From: Collinsella sp. UBA6357
GTDB taxonomy: Bacteria > Actinomycetota > Coriobacteriia > Coriobacteriales > Coriobacteriaceae
Assembly (NCBI GenBank): GCA_002437815.1
Contig: DJRP01000013.1
Coordinates: 1 to 54,205 of the forward strand
Reading direction: 5' to 3'
Length of the DNA stretch: 54,205 nucleotides
The translations under genes were made by a program, and so were the position numbers. Below are positions 49,869 through 54,205 of the stretch, in pieces (within the stretch, counting starts at the first letter, position 1; every line of letters begins with the position of its first letter). The notes under the pieces were generated by a model. It saw nothing but the letters and a program-made list of their open reading frames with translations, ran no database searches and was not told where the DNA came from.

Positions 49869-52591
49869 TATTCGGCGCTCTTGAGGGCACCGACCATATC
49901 GATCTTGTTGAGCGCGCGGTTGGTCGCCAGATTGACAATCAGCGTAAACACAAACGCCAGCGCCACGGCGATCGCATAGCTCACCGGCCGCACTTCGACA
50001 TCAAAGTAGAGCGACGGCATCTGCAAGATGTACGTAAAGCTTCGGGCAAGCGCATAGCCGAGCGGCATGCCGACGACAGCACCGATTGCCGTCAGCACAA
50101 GCGTCTCCTTGTTGACGTAGTGATGCACCTCGCCGCGACGGAAGCCCAGCACCTTGATGGTGGCAAGCTCACGTCCACGCTCGGAGATATTGGTGTTCGA
50201 GAGCGTGAACACCACCACAAAAGAAAGGCAAGCTGCCATAGCGGTCACGAGTATCACAACGGAGTCGACGATCATAAAGTTGGACTCAAAGTTCGCCGTA
50301 AGGTCGGCCGTGCCCACCACGGTGAGCCAGCCATCGGCCTTGATATCGCGACAGAATTTCCGCTTGGCAGCGTTGCTTCCTTTGAGGTTCACGAGCACGC
50401 CGTTTGCGCGCATGGATTTGCCAAACGTCTTCTCATAGGCGCTCTGACGGATGAACACCGTGTTGCCCAGGTAGTTAAGCGAGATGTCGCCCACCGTGAC
50501 GTCGGCAACCGAGAGCGACGAGTCCTGTACGCGCGCCTTTGAGCCCGCGTCGACGCCAAGCACCATTTGGACACTCTTGCTCAGCACAACCTTATTTGAA
50601 TCGAGCTTGATCTCGTGACCGTCCTCGGTCTCCAAGCATATATAGTCGCCGATCGAGGCTGCTTCATCGTCGGGCACCACGACCATCTGCACGGTCTCGC
50701 TCTTGCCACCCGCGATAAACGTCACGTTGTCGGTCATGATCGTAGCAAGTTCGTCGATCTGTGCCGAGCCGTCCGTAGCGGCATCGCTGCGCCCCTGCAG
50801 GGCGGCAACGGCGGCATCGAGATCATCAGGGTTCGCCACGGCCATCAAGTCATAGCGCGTAACATGGCCGTACTGCTTGTCGCTAAGCGCCGAGACCGTG
50901 TCGCGGATTCCCAGACCGCAGATCACGAGCGCCGTGCACCCCGCGATACCGCAGATGGTCATGAGTGCACGCTTTTTGTAGCGGAAGAGGTTGCGCGCCG
51001 TAACCTTGTTGAGAAAACCCAGGTGACGCCAGATGATGCCGATACGCTCGAGCAGAATGCGCGAGCCCGCGCGCGGGGCACGGGGCCGCATGAGGGCGGC
51101 GGGGGTCTCGGCAAGCTCGTGACGGCAGGCCAGATAGGCCGCGCCCACAACACCCACCGCAAACAGCGCCACGGAACCGAGCGAGGTGAGAATATCGTAG
51201 GAAAGCAACATGTTGGGCAGCGTGTACATGGCCTTAAAGACCGTGAACAAAAAGAGCGGCAGTGCGATAAAACCGATCAGGTTACCTGCGATGCCGCCCA
51301 CGAGGCAGGCCCAAAGCGCGTAGTTCACATATTTAGAGAGAATGCGGCTGCGCGAGTAGCCGAGTGCCTTGTAGAGACCGATGAGCGTGCGCTCCTCCTC
51401 GACCATGCGCGAGGCCGTCGTCGAGCTGATGAGCGCCGCGACCACGAAGAAGATGAGCGGAAAGACGGTTGCGATGGACTCGATGGATGAGGTGTCGGAC
51501 TCGACACTCGAAAAACTTGCGATGCCGCTACGGTCCTGAATGTACCACACGGCGTCACCATGGTCCGCAAGCTCGGCGCGCGCATCGGCAAGCTGCTGTT
51601 CGGTCTCGGCCTTCTGCTGAGCGAGCTCCGCCTCCGCCTGGGCGCGCTCGGCGCTGCCGGGTGCCATGGCATCGATGTTGTGCTGTTTGATGGCAAAGAC
51701 GTTCGCAGCTGAGCGCTCGGCTTCGTCGAGCTTTTGCGGTGCCTCGACGGTAAGCTCGTGCTCGCGCTCCTCGATCAGCTCGTCCTTGATGCCATCGATC
51801 CGCTGCATGACCTCGTCGACCTTATCCTGATATGCGCTCGAATAAGCGCTCAGCGCGGCGGCATCCTCGACACGCACGTGGATGGCGGTGTAGACGGACG
51901 AAACTGCGGCATCCTCGCTCACAAAGAACTGGTAGTCCTCGGCCGACGACGCGCGAAACGAGCTTGCCGACTCGTCGGCCATGATGTCGGTCGGCTCGCT
52001 GACCTCGCCTACGATTTTGTAGTCGCCTTGGGCAAAGACATCGACACCGTTCTGGTTGGCGGAATCGGCATCGTTGGCCGCAAAAGTCACCGTGTCGCCG
52101 AGTCTCTTGCCCGATGCCTTGAGGTAGCGCGACGAGACCGCAACCTCGGCCGGGCCCTCGGGCAGATCGCCCGCGATCAGCACCGGTTGGTCGATATTCT
52201 CCTTGGAAAGGCTCCGCACAGCCACACGGTCGCGCGTCTCGCCCACCGCGGTGTAGGCGGTCTCGCTATAGATGCCCTCGGCCACTTCGACGCCGTCGAG
52301 ACCGGCGATAGCATCGAGGTCATTACGAGTGAGGCCGAGCGTGGACTGAACGCTGATGTCGTAAACGTTCTGGGCATCGAAGTAGGCATCCACAGAATCA
52401 CGCAGATCCTCGCAACCGGCACGCAAGCCGCACATGATGCTCACGCCGAGCGCCGTGATGATCGCGATGGAGAGGAAACGTTTAAGGCTGCCGCGCACCG
52501 TGCGGCGCACACCGCGTTTGAACGCGACGGGATCCACGTTGTTGGCCGACTGGGCCTGTTCGTAGGTCAGGAAGGTGCGGTCATCTGCCAT
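49868..52591 (-). CDS. FtsX/MacB-type ABC permease
   Basis: This 907-residue protein has a first helix near 36-56, a large outer domain (60-365) with a coiled coil near 270-345 rich in Glu, Ala and Gln, then three helices, a second outer domain and three final helices. Two FtsX-type segments are visible: FPLIFFVVAALISSTTASRM followed by EEERTLIGLYKALGYS, and ERGRELATIKVLGFRRGEV. It fits large permeases of export or lipoprotein-release type. It follows its ATPase gene by three bases. Function is not clear; peptide efflux or envelope remodelling is possible. Confidence 0.9.
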   Translation of the reverse strand: MADDRTFLTYEQAQSANNVDPVAFKRGVRRTVRGSLKRFLSIAIITALGVSIMCGLRAGCEDLRDSVDAYFDAQNVYDISVQSTLGLTRNDLDAIAGLDGVEVAEGIYSETAYTAVGETRDRVAVRSLSKENIDQPVLIAGDLPEGPAEVAVSSRYLKASGKRLGDTVTFAANDADSANQNGVDVFAQGDYKIVGEVSEPTDIMADESASSFRASSAEDYQFFVSEDAAVSSVYTAIHVRVEDAAALSAYSSAYQDKVDEVMQRIDGIKDELIEEREHELTVEAPQKLDEAERSAANVFAIKQHNIDAMAPGSAERAQAEAELAQQKAETEQQLADARAELADHGDAVWYIQDRSGIASFSSVESDTSSIESIATVFPLIFFVVAALISSTTASRMVEEERTLIGLYKALGYSRSRILSKYVNYALWACLVGGIAGNLIGFIALPLFLFTVFKAMYTLPNMLLSYDILTSLGSVALFAVGVVGAAYLACRHELAETPAALMRPRAPRAGSRILLERIGIIWRHLGFLNKVTARNLFRYKKRALMTICGIAGCTALVICGLGIRDTVSALSDKQYGHVTRYDLMAVANPDDLDAAVAALQGRSDAATDGSAQIDELATIMTDNVTFIAGGKSETVQMVVVPDDEAASIGDYICLETEDGHEIKLDSNKVVLSKSVQMVLGVDAGSKARVQDSSLSVADVTVGDISLNYLGNTVFIRQSAYEKTFGKSMRANGVLVNLKGSNAAKRKFCRDIKADGWLTVVGTADLTANFESNFMIVDSVVILVTAMAACLSFVVVFTLSNTNISERGRELATIKVLGFRRGEVHHYVNKETLVLTAIGAVVGMPLGYALARSFTYILQMPSLYFDVEVRPVSYAIAVALAFVFTLIVNLATNRALNKIDMVGALKSAE

Positions 52592-52594
52592 GCG

Positions 52595-53296
52595 CTACCA
52601 CTCGATCTGCTCGATGGGCTGCGGCTCGGGCTGCACGGTCTCAGCGACAACCTTGCCGCTCTTGAACCGAATGAGACGGTCCGCCATGGGGGCGAGCGCC
52701 GAGTTGTGCGTGATGATGATCACCGTGATGCCCTCGCGACGGCACGTGTCCTGGAGAAGCTGAAGGATCTGCTTACCCGTTTGGTAGTCGAGGGCGCCCG
52801 TGGGCTCATCGCAGAGCAAAAGCTTGGGGTTCTTGGCGATCGCGCGGGCGATGGAAACACGCTGCTGCTCGCCGCCCGAAAGCTGCGAGGGAAAATTGTC
52901 GAGGCGCTCAGCGAGGCCCACCTTGGCGAGCGTCTCGCGCGCGTCAAGGGCACCGGGGCAGATTTGTGCGGCGAGCTCGACGTTCTCGAGCGCCGTGAGG
53001 TTGGGCACCAGGTTGTAGAACTGGAACACGAAGCCCACGTCGGCGCGACGATACTCGACGAGCTCGCCCTCGCCCGCCTGACTGATGTCGCGGTCGTCGA
53101 CAAGCACATGGCCCGAGGTCGCGGTGTCCATGCCACCGAGAATGTTGAGCGCGGTGGTCTTGCCCGCGCCCGAGGCGCCGAGGATGATTGCAAGCTCACC
53201 ACGCTCGACCGTGAACGACGCCCCGTCGAGCGCATGGATGCGAGCAGAGCCCTCTCCATAGGCTTTGACAACGTCCTTGAATTCGATATATGCCAT
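52595..53296 (-). CDS. MacB/LolD-type ABC ATPase
   Basis: This 233-residue ATPase has Walker A LGASGAGKTT, signature LSGGEQQR, Walker B LLLCDEPTGALD and switch His in ITHNS, matching the MacB/LolD/FtsE group that pairs with FtsX-type permeases. I chose the ATG at 53296 (MAYIEFKDVVKAYG); a longer frame upstream has no site. The permease gene starts three bases after its stop, so the pair forms one transporter. Confidence 0.95.
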   Translation of the reverse strand: MAYIEFKDVVKAYGEGSARIHALDGASFTVERGELAIILGASGAGKTTALNILGGMDTATSGHVLVDDRDISQAGEGELVEYRRADVGFVFQFYNLVPNLTALENVELAAQICPGALDARETLAKVGLAERLDNFPSQLSGGEQQRVSIARAIAKNPKLLLCDEPTGALDYQTGKQILQLLQDTCRREGITVIIITHNSALAPMADRLIRFKSGKVVAETVQPEPQPIEQIEW

Positions 53297-53733
53297 GTGG
53301 TTCCCATCTGGTCGGATAGTTTCTATTGTTACCCAACTGTCAGGCAGAATGTCGGTGCGAACGGGAAGTCGACGGCGCAAATTCTTCCCGTTAAAAACGC
53401 TTCTTTTAGAAGACTAAAGCGATTCGGAGGCGTCTGTAAGCCAATAAGCAATGAACAAAACCGATAAATAATGTTATTAATACTAGGCAGTTTCGCATTT
53501 CAGGAGGTCAACTGAATTTGCCCGAGTATAACCCGTTTTTTTGCGAACCTTTCCTGCGAAAACGTCGCGAAAAACCAACGCATACCCTGCAAAAACCCAT
53601 TCACCTCCTGAAATGCGAAACTGTCTAGGTTGAGTAGCATCTATTCAAGGCTTTGTCAGGCCTTTTCGATATGGATACGCCCCGCAATATCTGAATGAGA
53701 CCAACCTGGCATTAAGTCTATCCCTGATGCAGG
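53297..53733. other. Gene-free region between the ABC pair and the MerR gene
   Basis: This 437-bp stretch has no supported gene. It is AT-richer than its neighbours and holds the inverted-repeat element at 53483-53628 and the promoter region of the ABC pair. Confidence 0.6.
53483..53628. repeat. 146-bp element with 26-bp inverted ends
   Basis: Ends at 53483-53508 and 53603-53628 are inverted repeats with one mismatch. The centre is rich in T-runs and CCTGCRAAAAC motifs. No ORF fits inside. The ends differ from those of the other elements. Confidence 0.8.
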
Positions 53734-54111
53734 TTATTTCCGCAAGCTGTCCTCGCAGTTGGCGATGATCTCGTCGTAGTGGTCGATCTTGTAGTTAAGA
53801 CGGTCGAGGCCCGCCTGCATCTCGGCCATGCGTTCGATCACCTGCTCGCGCTGCTCCTCGAGAATCGCCTTGCGCGCGGCAATTGTCGAGTCGCCTTCCT
53901 CGAATAGCTGCATATACTCGATAAGCGCCTCAATCGATACGTTGGCTCCGCGCATGCATTTAACAAATTTGACGCGGGCGCAGTCGGTCTCGTCGTAGTC
54001 GCGGATACCGCTCTCGTTGCGATGCACGCGTGGCAGCAGGCCGATGCGCTCGTAATAGCGCAATGTGTCGGCAGATATATCGTACTTTTTGGCCACCTCG
54101 GCGATTCTCAT
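53734..54111 (-). CDS. MerR-family regulator, AdhR/NmlR-like
   Basis: This 125-residue regulator has the MerR helix-turn-helix (MRIAEVAKKYDISADTLRYY then ERIGLLP) and a C-terminal coiled coil (ILEEQREQVIERMAEMQAGL). Cys52 in VKCMRG falls at the position of the reactive Cys52 of Bacillus AdhR, which responds to aldehydes and activates adhA and yraA. It probably senses electrophiles or carbonyls and activates the three 19-bp-spacer promoters found here, including its own. I chose the ATG at 54111, with AAAGGG upstream; a longer frame enters the promoter. Confidence 0.9.
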   Translation of the reverse strand: MRIAEVAKKYDISADTLRYYERIGLLPRVHRNESGIRDYDETDCARVKFVKCMRGANVSIEALIEYMQLFEEGDSTIAARKAILEEQREQVIERMAEMQAGLDRLNYKIDHYDEIIANCEDSLRK

Positions 54112-54149
54112 GGCGATCCCTTTCGCAAACCAGATGGATTCGTTGCTCT

Positions 54150-54180
54150 TATATAGCACCTCGAGTCAACTCTAGGTCAA
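54150..54180 (-). promoter_or_regulatory. Autoregulated MerR promoter
   Basis: On the minus strand TTGACC (54175-54180) and TATATA (54150-54155) are 19 bp apart with the dyad TAGAGTTGACTCGA between them, about 40 bp before the MerR start. Confidence 0.8.
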
Positions 54181-54184
54181 CCAT

Positions 54185-54205
54185 ACCTGCAATTGGGGAC
54201 GTAGC
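54185..54205. repeat. Start of a second copy of the 49.8-kb inverted repeat (truncated)
   Basis: The last 21 bases of the window repeat the arm of the element at 49791-49868 (core TGCAATTGGGGACGTAG). The rest lies beyond the edge. Confidence 0.8.

Noticed and set aside
51734..53467. 577-codon plus-strand frame opposite the ABC pair
   Set aside because: Shadow of two well-supported ABC genes.

Overview
The window is a high-GC, gene-dense bacterial chromosome segment. Its gene set suggests a gut anaerobe of the Coriobacteriia, most likely Collinsella: a diverged short DXS, an amtB-glnK pair, a glutamate-type ABC uptake operon with a Tat/lipoprotein binding protein, a beta-glucoside PTS with GH1, an actinobacterial-type phosphofructokinase and an M18 peptidase. 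The assignment is by inference; there is no rRNA or other phylogenetic marker here. About 46 protein genes are supported. No tRNA, rRNA, insertion sequence or CRISPR array was seen.

Layout. 1-2.2 kb is AT-richer and looks acquired: the end of an unknown gene, an OGG-like protein and an interrupted gene. 2.2-9.6 kb is a possible nucleic-acid repair/defence cluster. rtcB and a RecA-like ATPase with a lost P-loop run leftwards; a WYL regulator, a UvrD-type helicase fused to a RecB-like nuclease, and a Doc toxin with a one-base frameshift run rightwards. A promoter-RNA-terminator-small ORF unit resembling a decayed type III toxin-antitoxin locus follows. 9.6-14.4 kb holds a TetR-MFS-HAD operon with two visible operators, then amtB-glnK. 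14.5-16.2 kb holds an AbiEi/DUF559-like gene bracketed by two repeat modules of identical architecture. 16.2-21.4 kb has an HD phosphohydrolase, two CmpB-type membrane proteins, dxs and a small membrane protein. 21.5-27.3 kb has an iron alcohol dehydrogenase, the glutamate-type ABC transporter and a class C26 peptidase. 27.3-32.7 kb is a four-gene phosphorelay: binding protein, hybrid histidine kinase, GGDEF-REC-HD-GYP regulator and HPt. 33-38 kb has an aldo/keto reductase, a nitroreductase, an AAA ATPase, a radical SAM protein and methionine aminopeptidase. 38-43 kb has a YczE-like protein and the beta-glucoside operon with its RpiR regulator. 43-54 kb has a 2-hydroxyacid dehydrogenase, M18 aminopeptidase, an Ntn hydrolase, phosphofructokinase, flavodoxin, an XRE membrane protein, an FtsX/MacB-type ABC pair and a MerR regulator.

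Two signals run across genes. First, three promoters (MerR gene, aldo/keto reductase, flavodoxin) share a 19-bp spacer and the same dyad, which defines a small MerR regulon; the regulator has Cys52, as in AdhR. Second, intergenic spaces carry many long inverted repeats. The most striking are two 167-bp modules of four 22-bp repeats in the order A-A-B-B with identical spacings (14549-14715 and 16001-16167). Others include a 68-bp perfect palindrome, two elements of about 121 bp that share an internal 17-mer, and an arm sequence that occurs again at the right edge.
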